Origin: Richelia sp. CSU_2_1
Lineage (GTDB): Bacteria > Cyanobacteriota > Cyanobacteriia > Cyanobacteriales > Microcoleaceae
Length of the DNA stretch: 64,000 nt
Direction: 5' to 3'
Assembly: GCA_012034575.1 (NCBI GenBank)
Contig: JAAUPF010000001.1
Coordinates: 39,426 to 103,425, forward strand
The stretch's first letter is position 1. Each line of letters opens with the position of its first letter. Below are positions 19,086 through 28,772 of this stretch, piece by piece. The position numbers and the translations under genes were made by a program. The notes beneath the pieces are model-generated. The model was not told where the DNA came from, did not search any database, and was given only the letters and a program-made list of their open reading frames with translations.

Positions 19086-20419
19086 TCAGCCTCCCAAGGA
19101 GATTTCGCTGCGGTTGGCAGCCCCCAAAGCGGGTCGATCGCCGTCAATGTGAGGCGCGATCGCCACGGGCAATCTGGGCGCAGTTCCCCACTGCTGTACT
19201 AGCTTTTGCAAAACAAATCTTGCTGCAATCTCAAAGCATCCCAATCGGTGCCACGGTTGATAATTGCAAACCACACCAAACCCCGATCGCGCGTCGGTAG
19301 GGCTCCGGCCAAGGCAATTACAGTGTTGAGAGTACCGGTTTTCACCACAGCAGAGTGCGGGATGCGCCGGTTGGCGACAGTACCTTTATCGCGCCCCGAT
19401 ACCGGGAACAAGTCAGCAACCGTCAGCCCAGTAGTTTGGAGGTAGCGCCCGATCGCCTGCATCATCGCGCAAGCAGCCCTGGGAGACACTCGATTTTCCA
19501 CTCCCAAGCCCGATCCGTTAATTAATTGAATTTCCCCTTCCGGCACTCCCGCCGCCCAAGTCGCCTGCTGCTGGACTATTTTTGCTCCTCCCAGATCGTC
19601 GGCCAGAATTTGAGCAATATCATTATCGCTGTGGACGTTCATGTGCTTGAGAATTTCCGCCACAGAAAGCGATCGGCGCAGCAACAGCAAGCGCGAAACA
19701 GGAGTGGATTTCGCCGCCATTACACTACCCTCGACCGTCACCTGAGGTTTTCTGGTTCCCCGAGGCATTTTAGAATGAACTGCCCGCACTTGGCGCGGCC
19801 AATTGCGGCCGTCGAGGGCTACCCGCAGCAGTTCTCCCGCCACTAGGGGGTCTGACTCGTAATTCATGCGGAAATTGCCAGTCACGATTAAATTGCCCGT
19901 CACCCGCACGATACCCAACTGAGACAGAGCATTCCCAACGGCGATCGCTTCCTCCCAAACAAACAGCGGATCTCCCGCCCCGGAAACCACCAAATCCCCC
20001 TCCAACACTCCATTTCTAATCGGTCCGGTCGCGCGAAACCTGGTTTTAAACTGAAAATCCGGGCCCCATGTTTCCAATGCGGCCAAAGAAGTCGCAATTT
20101 TAGTCAGCGAAGCCCCCGGCATCAGGGCAGTTCCCTGCTGGCTCACCAGCGGCACCATTCCCGATTGCACCCAAATTCCCTGATTCCCCTCAACCAAACC
20201 CCGAGCTCGCAAATCTTTTAAAAATCCTTCCACAGCCTCTGCTGCGGGCAAATCGGGATTTGCCAGCCGCCCGCCTCCAAAAGCCAAATCCTCCGCCGCC
20301 ACCAACCCAGGCATCCCACCGTGCCAAGCCAGCACCGACCCAGCATTCAGTCCCGCACCTTGCACCCCAGCCATTTCCAGCCACAGAGACATGATTCCCG
20401 AGCTAAATAATTCCAACAT
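19086..20419 (-). CDS. dacB: D-alanyl-D-alanine carboxypeptidase (PBP4/S13), apparent 3' frameshift
   Basis: This is a peptidase S13-type enzyme with the three active-site motifs SxxK (GASLTKIATS), SDN (VHSDNDIAQ) and KTG (VVKTGTLN). The start is set at MLELFSSG (20417-20419), which matches the family, rather than a longer frame. The main frame stops at 19199. One extra T in the T4 run (plus 19210-19213) continues to QKLVQQWGTAPRLP and a stop at 19086, the expected family C-terminus. It trims peptidoglycan outside the membrane. It is divergent from plsX. Confidence 0.86.
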
Positions 20420-20528
20420 TCTTTGCTCCTCAAATTCAGAACAAGTATTACAGATTGAGAATCCAGACTTCTGAATGTACGCTCCTGACTTCCTGGTAGA
20501 ATTTTTAAGGTTTCTCAAACATTGGTCA

Positions 20529-21578
20529 ATGGGATCGACTCGCGCAAGAATTGCAATAGATGCTATGGGTGGCGATCGCGCCCCCGCTGAGGTTGTGGCT
20601 GGAGCGCTGAAGGCACAAGCAGAATTGGGAGTAGAGGTTTTGCTGGTGGGCGACCCGCAGCAAATAGAAGACTCGCTCCGGGAGCAGGACGCGATCGGCC
20701 GCGTCTCTCCAGGTCAGCTAGAAATCGTTGCCTCTGAGGGAACGGTGGAAATGCACGAAGAACCTTTGAGTGCCCTCAAACGCAAGCCCAACGCTTCGAT
20801 TAACGTAGCGATGAATTTAGTGAAGCAGCAGCAAGCTGATGCTGTGGTATCCGCCGGTCACTCCGGCGCGGCGATGGCTTCGGCCCTGCTGAGGTTGGGG
20901 CGTCTCCCCGGTATCGATCGCCCCGCGATCGGTGCGGTTTTGCCGACTATGGTACCGGGCCGATCGGTACTGATTCTCGATGTCGGCGCTAATGTGGACT
21001 GCCGCCCCAAATTTTTGGAACAGTTCGCTTTGATGGGAACGGTTTACAGCCAGTACGTGCTCGGTGTTGCCGAACCCAAAATCGGGCTGCTGAATATCGG
21101 CGAAGAGCCTTCTAAAGGCAACGACGCCGCCGTTCGCACCCACCAGTTGTTAACGGACAACCCGCATATTCCCTTTGTAGGCAATGCCGAAGGCCGCGAC
21201 GTGCTGTCGGGGAACTTTGACGCGATCGTCTGCGATGGCTTTGTCGGCAATGTTTTGCTGAAGTTTGCCGAAGCTGTCGGCGAAGTCGTGCTGCAAGTGC
21301 TTAAGGAAGAACTGGCATCGGGACTCACAAATCAAATCGACCCTTCTCTGCTGCAAGCAAGCCTCAAAGGATTCAAGCAGCGGGTAGACCACGTAGAACA
21401 CGGTGGCGGTTTGTTGTTAGGAGTTGCTGGCGTTTGCATTATCAGTCACGGTTCCTCTCAAGCTGCGTCGATTTGCAATGCCGTGCGTTTGGCTAAGGGC
21501 GCTATTGACAACCGGGTACTCGATCGCATTCAATCGGAAAATCGCCCGAGCGCTTTAGAACAAGAAGCTAGAAGTTAG
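20529..21578 (+). CDS. plsX: Phosphate acyltransferase PlsX
   Basis: This 349-residue enzyme has IAIDAMGGDRAP, AVVSAGHSGAAMASALL, LLNIGEEPSKGN and FVGNVLLKFAE. PlsX makes acyl-phosphate from acyl-ACP for phospholipid synthesis. The ATG at 20529 is chosen because the family begins just before the AIDAMGG block. It is first of a plsX-fabH-fabD set on the plus strand, as common in cyanobacteria. Confidence 0.95.
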   Translation: MGSTRARIAIDAMGGDRAPAEVVAGALKAQAELGVEVLLVGDPQQIEDSLREQDAIGRVSPGQLEIVASEGTVEMHEEPLSALKRKPNASINVAMNLVKQQQADAVVSAGHSGAAMASALLRLGRLPGIDRPAIGAVLPTMVPGRSVLILDVGANVDCRPKFLEQFALMGTVYSQYVLGVAEPKIGLLNIGEEPSKGNDAAVRTHQLLTDNPHIPFVGNAEGRDVLSGNFDAIVCDGFVGNVLLKFAEAVGEVVLQVLKEELASGLTNQIDPSLLQASLKGFKQRVDHVEHGGGLLLGVAGVCIISHGSSQAASICNAVRLAKGAIDNRVLDRIQSENRPSALEQEARS

Positions 21579-21739
21579 AGACTGTACGCGGAAATTAAAA
21601 ATTAAAAATGCCCGATCGAAAAGGTAAAATTTACAAAGCTGTTTTACTCGTGTTGAGTAATTTCAGCCCGCTCTAAAAACTTTTAATTCGTAGTTTTTAA
21701 TTTTTAATTTCTCGGCCGATCGCTCATAAATGGAGAAGA

Positions 21740-22750
21740 ATGTTGTTGCAGCAATCAGGGTTCGGCATTGCCGTCACGGGGAGCGGGTCTTGCACGCCGC
21801 AGGTAACTCTTGACAATAACGGTTTGAGTCAGATGGTAGAGACCTCTGACGAGTGGATTGTAGCGCGAACGGGAATTCGCTACCGCAGACTGGCGGACGA
21901 TCGAACTTCTCTTTGCGATTTAGCTGTCACTGCCGCGCGAAGGGCGATCGAAATGGCTCGCCTCGCGCCGGCAGATATCGATTTAATCGTTTTGGCTACG
22001 TCAAGCCCTGATGATTTGTTTGGCAGTGCCGGTCAAATTCAGTATCAATTGGGCGCGACAAAAGCTGTAGCTTTTGACTTGACGGCGGCTTGTTCGGGCT
22101 TTGTTTTTGGCTTGGTTACAGCCTCGCAGTTCATCCGCACCGGGGTTTATCAAAATGTTTTGCTGATCGGTGCAGATATTTTATCCCGCTGGGTGAATTG
22201 GAGCGATCGGGGCACTTGCATTTTGTTTGGCGATGGTGCAGGTGCGGTGGTATTGCAAGCTGCAGAAACTGACAGTTTGCTGGGATTTGAAATTCGCAGC
22301 GACGGCACTCAAAATGCTTCTCTGAATTTGGCTTACAAAGCTGAATCAAAAGCATTAATTGAGGGGGTGACGATCGGACAAGGCGGCTTTCATCCCATTA
22401 CTATGAACGGTCAAGAAATTTACCGTTTTGCTGTCAAGAAAGTACCGGAAGTTATAGAAAAAGCGGTGTTTCGTGCAAATATTAGCGTGGCAGAAATTGA
22501 CTGGCTGCTGCTGCACCAAGCTAACCAGCGGATTCTCGATGCCGTGGCCCAAAGGCTAAATATTCCGGCCCAAAAAGTCATCAGCAATTTGGCAAATTAC
22601 GGCAATACTTCGGCAGCTTCGATTCCCATTGCTTTGGATGAAGCCGTGCGCGAGGGCAAGATTAAAAGAGGCGATACTATTGCTGCGGCAGGCTTTGGGG
22701 CTGGTTTGAGCTGGGGCTGTGCTATTTTTCAATGGGGAGCATCAAAGTAA
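21740..22750 (+). CDS. fabH: 3-oxoacyl-ACP synthase III FabH
   Basis: This 336-residue enzyme has the catalytic Cys in DLTAACSGF, His in LLLHQANQRI and Asn in NLANYGNTSAAS. It starts fatty acid synthesis by condensing acetyl-CoA with malonyl-ACP. It is 161 bp downstream of plsX; the spacer has only AT-rich AATTAAAAATT-type repeats. The ATG at 21740 follows GGAGAAGA. Confidence 0.95.
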   Translation: MLLQQSGFGIAVTGSGSCTPQVTLDNNGLSQMVETSDEWIVARTGIRYRRLADDRTSLCDLAVTAARRAIEMARLAPADIDLIVLATSSPDDLFGSAGQIQYQLGATKAVAFDLTAACSGFVFGLVTASQFIRTGVYQNVLLIGADILSRWVNWSDRGTCILFGDGAGAVVLQAAETDSLLGFEIRSDGTQNASLNLAYKAESKALIEGVTIGQGGFHPITMNGQEIYRFAVKKVPEVIEKAVFRANISVAEIDWLLLHQANQRILDAVAQRLNIPAQKVISNLANYGNTSAASIPIALDEAVREGKIKRGDTIAAAGFGAGLSWGCAIFQWGASK

Positions 22751-23094
22751 AAATTGAGTCAGATTCGAGTAAGATTCGATCGGACTGTGCCTTTTAATTG
22801 TCACTGTTGAGTTAAAAACTGAAAATTCTGCAGGATTCGATCGAGTGGGGCTGAGCTGGAAGGTAGTAATTATGCTGCCGGTATTAATTCCCATATTAAT
22901 TCGATCGCAGGCAGCCAAACAAGTTATATAAATTCATCAAAAAATTGCATTAGCGTGTTACAATTATGAGTCGCAAGTAGAGAGTTCGTTAACCGAATAA
23001 AAATAACGGATAAAAATCAGCGAATTCACAAGCGGGAAACAAAGAATTTTGCGATCGCAAATTAGCAACTACCACTTAGCAAGATACCGGAAAA
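22751..23094. other. fabH-fabD spacer without recognised gene
   Basis: A 344-bp AT-rich stretch. I see no ORF with family character, no tRNA and no clear terminator. HIP1-like GCGATCGC occurs near 23050 before the fabD start. Confidence 0.6.
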
Positions 23095-23971
23095 ATGACT
23101 AAAACAGCATGGGTATTTCCCGGACAAGGTTCCCAGGCGATCGGGATGGGTGCAGACTTACTAAACTTGCCAAAAGCCAAGGCAAAATTTGAGCTAGCAG
23201 AACAGATTTTAGGCTGGTCCGTGCCAGACATTTGCCAAAGCGAAGAAAAGTTGTCTCGCACTCTCTACACTCAGCCTTGCTTGTACGTTGTAGAAAGCAT
23301 TTTGACAGATTTAGTCCGCGAAAAGAGCGATCGGCCTGCAGTTGTTGCCGGTCACAGTTTGGGAGAATACGTTGCTCTCTACGCAGCAGGCGTGTTTGAC
23401 TTTGAAACGGGATTGCGCTTGGTAAAACGCCGGGCAGAACTAATGGACAGTGCCGCCGGCGGCAATGGTAGCTTTGATCGGCTTCGACAGACAGCAACTC
23501 GAACTGCAAATTCAATACAGTTCAGATGTAGTGCTAGCAAACGACAACAGCGACGCCCAAGTCGTGATTTCGGGAACGCCAAAAGCAGTAGAAGAATTGT
23601 TGGGAAAAATTAAAGTAAAACGCGCCGTTAAATTGAATGTTTCCGGCGCATTTCACTCTCCGCTGATGGCGTCGGTAGCGGGAGAATTTCAACAAACTTT
23701 AAAATCTGCTAGATTTGCCGATGCTAAAACCTTGGTACTTTCTAATGCCGAACCGACAGCTACTACCAGCGGATCTACTTTAAAGCAGCGTTTAACTTAC
23801 CAAATGACTCAAGGCGTGCGCTGGCGAGAAATTGCGCTGCAGTTGCCGCAACAAGGAATCGATCGGGTTTTGGAAATTGGACCGGGCAAAGTCCTCACGG
23901 GTTTGATCAAACGGACTTGTCCCGATTTAGAACTGGTAAATATTAGCAGTGTTGCAGATTTACCAAGTTAA
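23095..23971 (+). CDS. fabD: Malonyl-CoA:ACP transacylase FabD, apparent frameshift
   Basis: Frames 23095-23613 and 23450-23971 form one roughly 292-residue MCAT. The first frame has FPGQGSQAIGMG and the nucleophile GHSLGEY. The second has VSGAFHSPLM with the catalytic His, and VLEIGPGKVLTGL. The frame changes in GCCGCCGGCGGCAATGG (about 23451-23466). Removing one base gives DSAAGAMVALIGFDR. FabD is normally essential, so sequence error is likely. Confidence 0.9.
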
Positions 23972-24049
23972 TCAGTCTTTAACCTGCGGTTAAAGTGCAG
24001 GTGCTAAATTCAAAATCGCAGGAGTTCGATCGCTGCTAAAAAACAGTGC

Positions 24050-24084
24050 CACAACAGGCAAATCCGATCTATTTGCCTGTTGTG
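24050..24084. terminator. Perfect hairpin downstream of fabD
   Basis: There is a 14-bp perfect stem CACAACAGGCAAAT / ATTTGCCTGTTGTG with a 7-nt loop, 80 bp after the fabD stop. No U-run follows, so it may end transcription weakly or protect the mRNA end. Confidence 0.5.
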
Positions 24085-24207
24085 CTAGTTGGCCGATCGC
24101 CCGCTGGCAAAACTTAATAAAAAATGTAGAATGGAGGTGCTGCCAGAGCGATCGCCGAACTTTAAGCTAAACTGAGCGTAAAAACCAAGCTTATCCGAAC
24201 AATAGCT

Positions 24208-24921
24208 ATGAAAAAAGCCGTTTATTGGTTGATGGGCGACAAGGCCGGTAGAACTTTAGTAGGCGTGTGGAACTGGTTGTGGGGAATGCCCGTAGAAGCG
24301 GGCGGCCAAGTAGCAGTGGAAGTAGCAGAAGAGTCCCTGCGATCGATGCAAGAATCCGTACAAAAATTGGCAGCCGCAGTCTCGACTCAAGTTGCAGCCT
24401 ACCAGCGGGCTAAAACTAAGTATGAAGAAAAAGTTAGAGAAATGCAAACCTTTGAACGCCAAGCAATGACGGCCCAACGCAACGGCAACGAAGAAGCAGC
24501 CCGCTTGGCAATGTCCAAAGCAATTCAAATCGAAAAAATTCTGCCGCAGCTAGAAACTCAAGTACAACAGGCAGAACAGTACGTCAGCGCTTCCAAAGAT
24601 AAGCTGAATCGAGAGCGGATGAAACTCGAAGCCTACAAAACCGATATGCAAAATATGAAAGATATGGCAGAGATTAACGCAGCCCTCGGTGCCATATCCA
24701 AAGTTAATAACGACCTGAATATCGATTCAGCGCGATCGCAGTTCGAGCAAGCCAAAAGCGCCGTCGAACGCCGCAACCTCCAACAGCAAGCTTTAGCAGA
24801 AATATCGGAAAATCCGCAAGAAAAACTTCAGGCAGAATTAGAAAACATGACCTTAGACGATGAAGTTAATCGCAGGTTGCAAATGTTAGACAATCCTCAA
24901 AACAAACAACTTCCCAGCTAA
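24208..24921 (+). CDS. PspA/IM30 family protein (paralogue type)
   Basis: This 237-residue protein is nearly all helical coiled coil from about 35 to 205 (QESVQKLAAAVSTQ, KYEEKVREMQTFERQAMTAQ). It has a short N-terminal region with GVWNWLWGMPVEAGG instead of the classic Vipp1 amphipathic helix. It belongs to the ESCRT-III-like PspA/Vipp1 group by composition, but is probably not Vipp1 itself. It is 9 nt upstream of a PstS-like gene with a clear GGAG, so the two are likely cotranscribed. Role not known; membrane stress is a guess. Confidence 0.72.
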   Translation: MKKAVYWLMGDKAGRTLVGVWNWLWGMPVEAGGQVAVEVAEESLRSMQESVQKLAAAVSTQVAAYQRAKTKYEEKVREMQTFERQAMTAQRNGNEEAARLAMSKAIQIEKILPQLETQVQQAEQYVSASKDKLNRERMKLEAYKTDMQNMKDMAEINAALGAISKVNNDLNIDSARSQFEQAKSAVERRNLQQQALAEISENPQEKLQAELENMTLDDEVNRRLQMLDNPQNKQLPS

Positions 24922-24930
24922 GGAGAATTT

Positions 24931-25875
24931 ATGGCGAAAAGTAGCGGACCTCCCCCGATAGTTTTTATTCTATTATTCCTGTTGCTCGCCGGCGGCGGCT
25001 GGTTCTTTTTTCTGAACAAACCAGCACAACAGAACAGCGGAGTAAATCCGACTGTGCCGCCCTCGCCCGCCGGCAATCCTAATCTCCCAGCAGCCCCGCC
25101 GGCAGGTGGGGGCGCACCTCCCGTTACCGTTACTTCCTTTGCGCCGCCAGCCTCCGTAGCTGCGGGTACGGCGGTGAGAATTGACGGTTCTACCAGCATG
25201 GTGACAATCAATCAAAACCTCAAAAACGCCTTTCAAAGCAAATTTTCCGGCACTACAGTCGATACTAAAGCTAACGGTTCCGACAAAGGAATTCAGGATT
25301 TGGTAGCGGGAACTGCCGATATTGCAGCGGTATCGCGACCTTTGACAGCCCAAGAACAAAGTCAGGGTTTGGCAGCGGTGCCCGTTGCTTTAGATAGAAT
25401 TGCGATCGTAGTTGGGGCAAACAATCCTTTGACCGGCGGCTTAACTGCGACTCAAGTTCAAGATATTTTCAAGGGCAACATTCAAGATTGGTCGCAAGTA
25501 GGCGGGCCGGCCGGAGCAGTTAAAGTAATTAACAGACCTCAAGTTAGCGGTACTCACCAAACCTTTAAAGAACAAGTGCTTGGAGGTGCTAATTTTGGAA
25601 CTGGGCCGAATATTACTACGCTCGATCGAGATGCGACAACTCCTTTGCTGCAAGCTTTGGGCAATAACGGCATCGGTTATGCTACTTTTGCTCAAGTTGT
25701 CAATCAGAAAACGGTGCGAGTAGTGCCGATCGACGGCGTGACGCCGGATGCTCCAAATTACCGATACCAGCGACAGTTGTATTACGCTTACAAAACTCCT
25801 CCCAGCCAAGCGGTTAAAGATTTCTTGGGTTACGCAACTTCCCCGGAAGGACAAAAAGCGATGCTGGCAGAATAA
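24931..25875 (+). CDS. PstS-like phosphate-binding protein, membrane-anchored
   Basis: The protein has 314 residues: an N-terminal membrane helix (VFILLFLLLAGGGWFFF), a Pro/Gly-rich linker to about 75, then a periplasmic binding fold (IDGSTSMVTINQNLK, ADIAAVSRPLTAQE, QDIFKGNIQDWSQVGG, RPQVSGTHQTFKE). The anion-binding loops resemble PstS or SphX. It has no adjacent pst transporter genes and shares an operon with a PspA-like gene, so a sensing role is possible. Confidence 0.8.
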   Translation: MAKSSGPPPIVFILLFLLLAGGGWFFFLNKPAQQNSGVNPTVPPSPAGNPNLPAAPPAGGGAPPVTVTSFAPPASVAAGTAVRIDGSTSMVTINQNLKNAFQSKFSGTTVDTKANGSDKGIQDLVAGTADIAAVSRPLTAQEQSQGLAAVPVALDRIAIVVGANNPLTGGLTATQVQDIFKGNIQDWSQVGGPAGAVKVINRPQVSGTHQTFKEQVLGGANFGTGPNITTLDRDATTPLLQALGNNGIGYATFAQVVNQKTVRVVPIDGVTPDAPNYRYQRQLYYAYKTPPSQAVKDFLGYATSPEGQKAMLAE

Positions 25876-25906
25876 CCAACAGAAGTTTTTTGGGAATTCT
25901 TTGTAG

Positions 25907-25928
25907 GGTGCGCAGTGCGCACCTTTTT
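25907..25928 (+). terminator. Rho-independent terminator after PstS-like gene
   Basis: The stem GGTGCGCA/TGCGCACC with a single G between is followed at once by TTTTT. A sequence with the same stem follows gap2 at 39036-39052 without the T-run, so the hairpin is also a dispersed repeat. Confidence 0.72.
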
Positions 25929-25971
25929 CAACTTTTAACTCACAACTCAAAACGCCTCTAACTATCAAATC

Positions 25972-26006
25972 AAAACTCAAAACTCAAAACTCAAAACTCA
26001 AAACTC
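25972..26006. repeat. CAAAACT heptamer repeat
   Basis: Five copies of CAAAACT lie just upstream of the DUF2256 gene. Confidence 0.75.
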
Positions 26007-26015
26007 TTCATTGAT

Positions 26016-26171
26016 ATGGCAAAACAGCGATCGAAATCCGATTTACCAACAAAAATCTGTCCGGTGTGCGATCGACCTTTTACATGGCGCAAAAAATGGG
26101 CCGACTGCTGGGATGAGGTGAAATACTGTTCGGATCGCTGCCGCCGCCGCCGCAACAGCGCTCAAGATTAA
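26016..26171 (+). CDS. DUF2256 small Cys-rich protein
   Basis: This 51-residue protein has [16 protein letters not shown], then [10 protein letters not shown]. The CPVC...CSDRC pattern implies a zinc-binding fold. It matches the DUF2256 family, often found near photolyase or cryptochrome genes; no such gene is here. The ATG follows a heptamer repeat. No function is known. Confidence 0.82.
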   Translation: MAKQRSKSDLPTKICPVCDRPFTWRKKWADCWDEVKYCSDRCRRRRNSAQD

Positions 26172-26235
26172 GAATTGCTCGCAGTTTGCCAAACAGAGGC
26201 TAAGATTGCTAAGGAAAAATTTCAGGTTAGAAAAT

Positions 26236-27171
26236 ATGGCATCTCAACAGGTGCAACCAAAGTTAGTGATTCACGGCGGTGCAGGCACTTCTCTACACAG
26301 CAAGGGCGGAATTGATGCAGTGCGCAAATCGCTTTATCAGGTTTTGCAAGAAGTCTACCCGCTGCTTTCCGGCGGTGCAAGTGCGATCGATGCGGTAGTC
26401 CGGGGCTGTCAATTGCTGGAAGATGACCCGCGCTTCAATGCAGGTACGGGTTCTGTGGTACAGTCGGACGGGCAAATTCGGATGAGTGCTTCGCTGATGG
26501 ACGGTTTCGTGCAGCGCTTCAGCGGGACGATTAATGTGTCTCGGGTGCAGAATCCGATCGAACTTGCTAAATTTTTGCAGAATTCGGACGATCGGGTACT
26601 TTCCGATTTTGGGGCGGCGGAATTGTTGCGCGAACTTCAGTTGCCGATTTACGATCCGATGACGGATTTGCGCTTGCAAGAGTGGATGCAGGAGAGGCAA
26701 GGGAATTTTAACAAAGCAATGGCTGATGTGGTGGCGGAACCTGCCGGGATGGGGACGATAGGAGTCGTCGCTTTGGACGCCGAGGGGCGTTTGGCGGCGG
26801 GAACTTCGACGGGCGGCAAGGGTTTTGAACGCATCGGGCGAGTCAGCGATTCGGCAATGCCTGCTGGAAATTACGCGACGGGAAGTGCTGCGGTAAGCTG
26901 TACGGGCATTGGCGAACACATTATGGATGAGTGTTTGGCGGCGCGAATTGTGATTCGGGTAACGGATGGTTTTAGTTTGAAAGGTGCTTTTGAGCGTTCT
27001 TTTGCGGAAGCTAACAACCGCCAACGGGATTTTGGTGCAATTGGAATTGATGCTAGCGGTGCGATCGGTTGCGGCAAAACTAGCGAGGTGCTTTTGGGTG
27101 CTTTTCACAACGGTATGCAAATGGGCGATACTTTGGAAATGAATAAGGGAACGCTGGTTTTTATTGCTTAG
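26236..27171 (+). CDS. Isoaspartyl peptidase / L-asparaginase
   Basis: This 311-residue Ntn-hydrolase precursor has LVIHGGAGTSLHS, LLEDDPRFNAGTGSV and the autocleavage site GMGTIGVVALDAEG, whose Thr becomes the nucleophile. GTSTGGKGFERIGRV completes the active site. It removes isoaspartyl residues from dipeptides and hydrolyses asparagine. The start is set at ATG 26236; a TTG ten codons upstream is less likely. Confidence 0.92.
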   Translation: MASQQVQPKLVIHGGAGTSLHSKGGIDAVRKSLYQVLQEVYPLLSGGASAIDAVVRGCQLLEDDPRFNAGTGSVVQSDGQIRMSASLMDGFVQRFSGTINVSRVQNPIELAKFLQNSDDRVLSDFGAAELLRELQLPIYDPMTDLRLQEWMQERQGNFNKAMADVVAEPAGMGTIGVVALDAEGRLAAGTSTGGKGFERIGRVSDSAMPAGNYATGSAAVSCTGIGEHIMDECLAARIVIRVTDGFSLKGAFERSFAEANNRQRDFGAIGIDASGAIGCGKTSEVLLGAFHNGMQMGDTLEMNKGTLVFIA

Positions 27172-27242
27172 AAAAGCTGTTAATACCGGCGGAAAATATC
27201 GGCGACAAATACGGACAGTAAATATAACAAGGTATGCGTAGA

Positions 27243-27305
27243 AGTAGGGACACGGCATTGCCGTGTCCTGAGAGTGGGTAAGATTAATTCCAATGCTACC
27301 GGATT
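27243..27305. repeat. Dispersed repeat, copy A
   Basis: TAGGGACACGGCA-TGCCGTGTCC forms a palindrome, followed by TTAATTCCAATGCTACCGG. The same sequence is present in inverted orientation at about 39066-39143. The palindrome could act as a transcription end for the asparaginase gene. Confidence 0.75.
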
Positions 27306-27451
27306 TGAGATCGATCGAATTCTCGCCATTTCTTACCAAATGTGGTAAATTATTGTCAATTGCCCTGTTGAAAATGACGGCGATCGGCAAGCGATCGACT
27401 TAAGATAAGCGTATCGATCTCTCAATATCTAGACAAGCACATCCAATTAAG

Positions 27452-27580
27452 TAAACAAATCCAGTAAACACATCCAGTAAACAAATCCAGTAAACAAATC
27501 CAGTAAACAAATCCAGTAAACAAATCCAGTAAACAACTCAAGTAAACAACTCAAGTAAACAAATTAAGCAAACAAATCCA
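27452..27580. repeat. 13-bp tandem repeat before lipoprotein gene
   Basis: About ten copies of AAACAAATCCAGT, with variants (CACATCC, CAACTCA), run up to the start codon. The GTG start of the next gene is made by the last repeat's CCAGT followed by G. There is no Shine-Dalgarno of purines, so the repeat is the leader. Confidence 0.85.
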
Positions 27581-28681
27581 GTGAAAAGAAGGTCTTTGCT
27601 ATTGGGGGCAGCTACCCTAACTTTAAGTCAATTAGCAGCAGGATGCGATTCGAGACCGACTCTCAAAATTCGATCGCTCAAAAATGCTGTTCCCGCTCAA
27701 ATAGTTAGCAAATTCAGCCGGGACATCAAGCCATCTCCGATTTTGCAGGTAACTCAGCAAGGGCAATTGCAAGAATTATTTGCCCTTTTGCAGCAGTGGA
27801 AACAGCTTCCAGAAGGCAACGATCGAGCAGATTTGGTAATGCTGGGAGATTACTGGTTGAGTCAGGCAATTCGCCAAAAAACGATCGAGCCGATCGATCC
27901 GGCTCAACTTTCTAACTGGTCGCAATTGCCCCAAAAGTGGCAAGCATTGGTGAGGCGCAACGATGTCGGTCAATTAGATGCTAAAGGTAAAATTTGGGGC
28001 GCGCCTTACCGCTGGGGAACTACATTAATTGCTTATCGAACTGATAAATTTAAATCTTTGGGCTGGACTCCTCAAGATTGGAAAGATTTGTGGCGGGAAG
28101 AATTGCGCGATCGCATTTCTTTGCCGGACAATGCCAGAGAAGTTATCGGTTTAACTTTAAAAAAACTGGGAAAATCTTACAATACCCAGCAACTAGATAA
28201 AGTTCCAAATCTCAAAACAGAACTCGCAAAACTGCACGCGCAAGTTAAACTTTACAGTTCCGATGCTTACTTGCAGCCTTTAATTTTAGGCGATACTTGG
28301 CTGGCTGTCGGTTACTCTGGAGACTTCCTACCGCTGCTGCAAACTCAGAAAGATCTTGCGGCGGTAATTCCGGTTTCGGGAACTGCACTGTGGACGGATT
28401 TATGGGTAAAACCCGCGTCAAAAGAGCAAGTACCTTTAATGGAAAAATGGATTGATTTTGCTTGGGAACCTCGGATTGCAACTCAATTGTCTTTACTGGG
28501 TAAGGCTAGTTCGCCGATAATTGTCGGCATGAATTCGGCAGATTTGCCGGAAGATTTGCGCGCTAATCCTTTATTGTTGCCGGATGCAAAGATTCTGGCT
28601 AAAAGCGAGTTTTTGCTACCTTTTGGGGATGCGGGAATCGAACAGTATCGATCGCTGTGGCAAGAAATTCGGCAAAAATAG
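27581..28681 (+). CDS. Tat-type solute-binding lipoprotein (PotD-like)
   Basis: This 366-residue protein starts with twin arginine (MKRRSLLLGAATLTLSQLAAGC). A lipobox Cys at 22 implies export by Tat and lipidation. The rest fits a family 1-type binding protein for spermidine/putrescine-like or iron solutes (WGAPYRWGTTLIAYRTD, DAYLQPLILGDTWLAVGYSGD, LWVKPASK). No permease genes are adjacent. The start is GTG within a 13-bp repeat. Confidence 0.83.
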   Translation: MKRRSLLLGAATLTLSQLAAGCDSRPTLKIRSLKNAVPAQIVSKFSRDIKPSPILQVTQQGQLQELFALLQQWKQLPEGNDRADLVMLGDYWLSQAIRQKTIEPIDPAQLSNWSQLPQKWQALVRRNDVGQLDAKGKIWGAPYRWGTTLIAYRTDKFKSLGWTPQDWKDLWREELRDRISLPDNAREVIGLTLKKLGKSYNTQQLDKVPNLKTELAKLHAQVKLYSSDAYLQPLILGDTWLAVGYSGDFLPLLQTQKDLAAVIPVSGTALWTDLWVKPASKEQVPLMEKWIDFAWEPRIATQLSLLGKASSPIIVGMNSADLPEDLRANPLLLPDAKILAKSEFLLPFGDAGIEQYRSLWQEIRQK

Positions 28682-28772
28682 TTGACAGTTGACAGTCGAT
28701 CGTTGACAGTTGACAGTTGAGGGTTAACCAATTACCGATTACCGATTACTGATTACCAAATTCGAGTTTTTG

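Noticed and set aside
26293..27390. 365-codon minus-strand ORF across the asparaginase gene
   Set aside because: Opposite a clear Ntn-hydrolase; composition is typical of a shadow frame.
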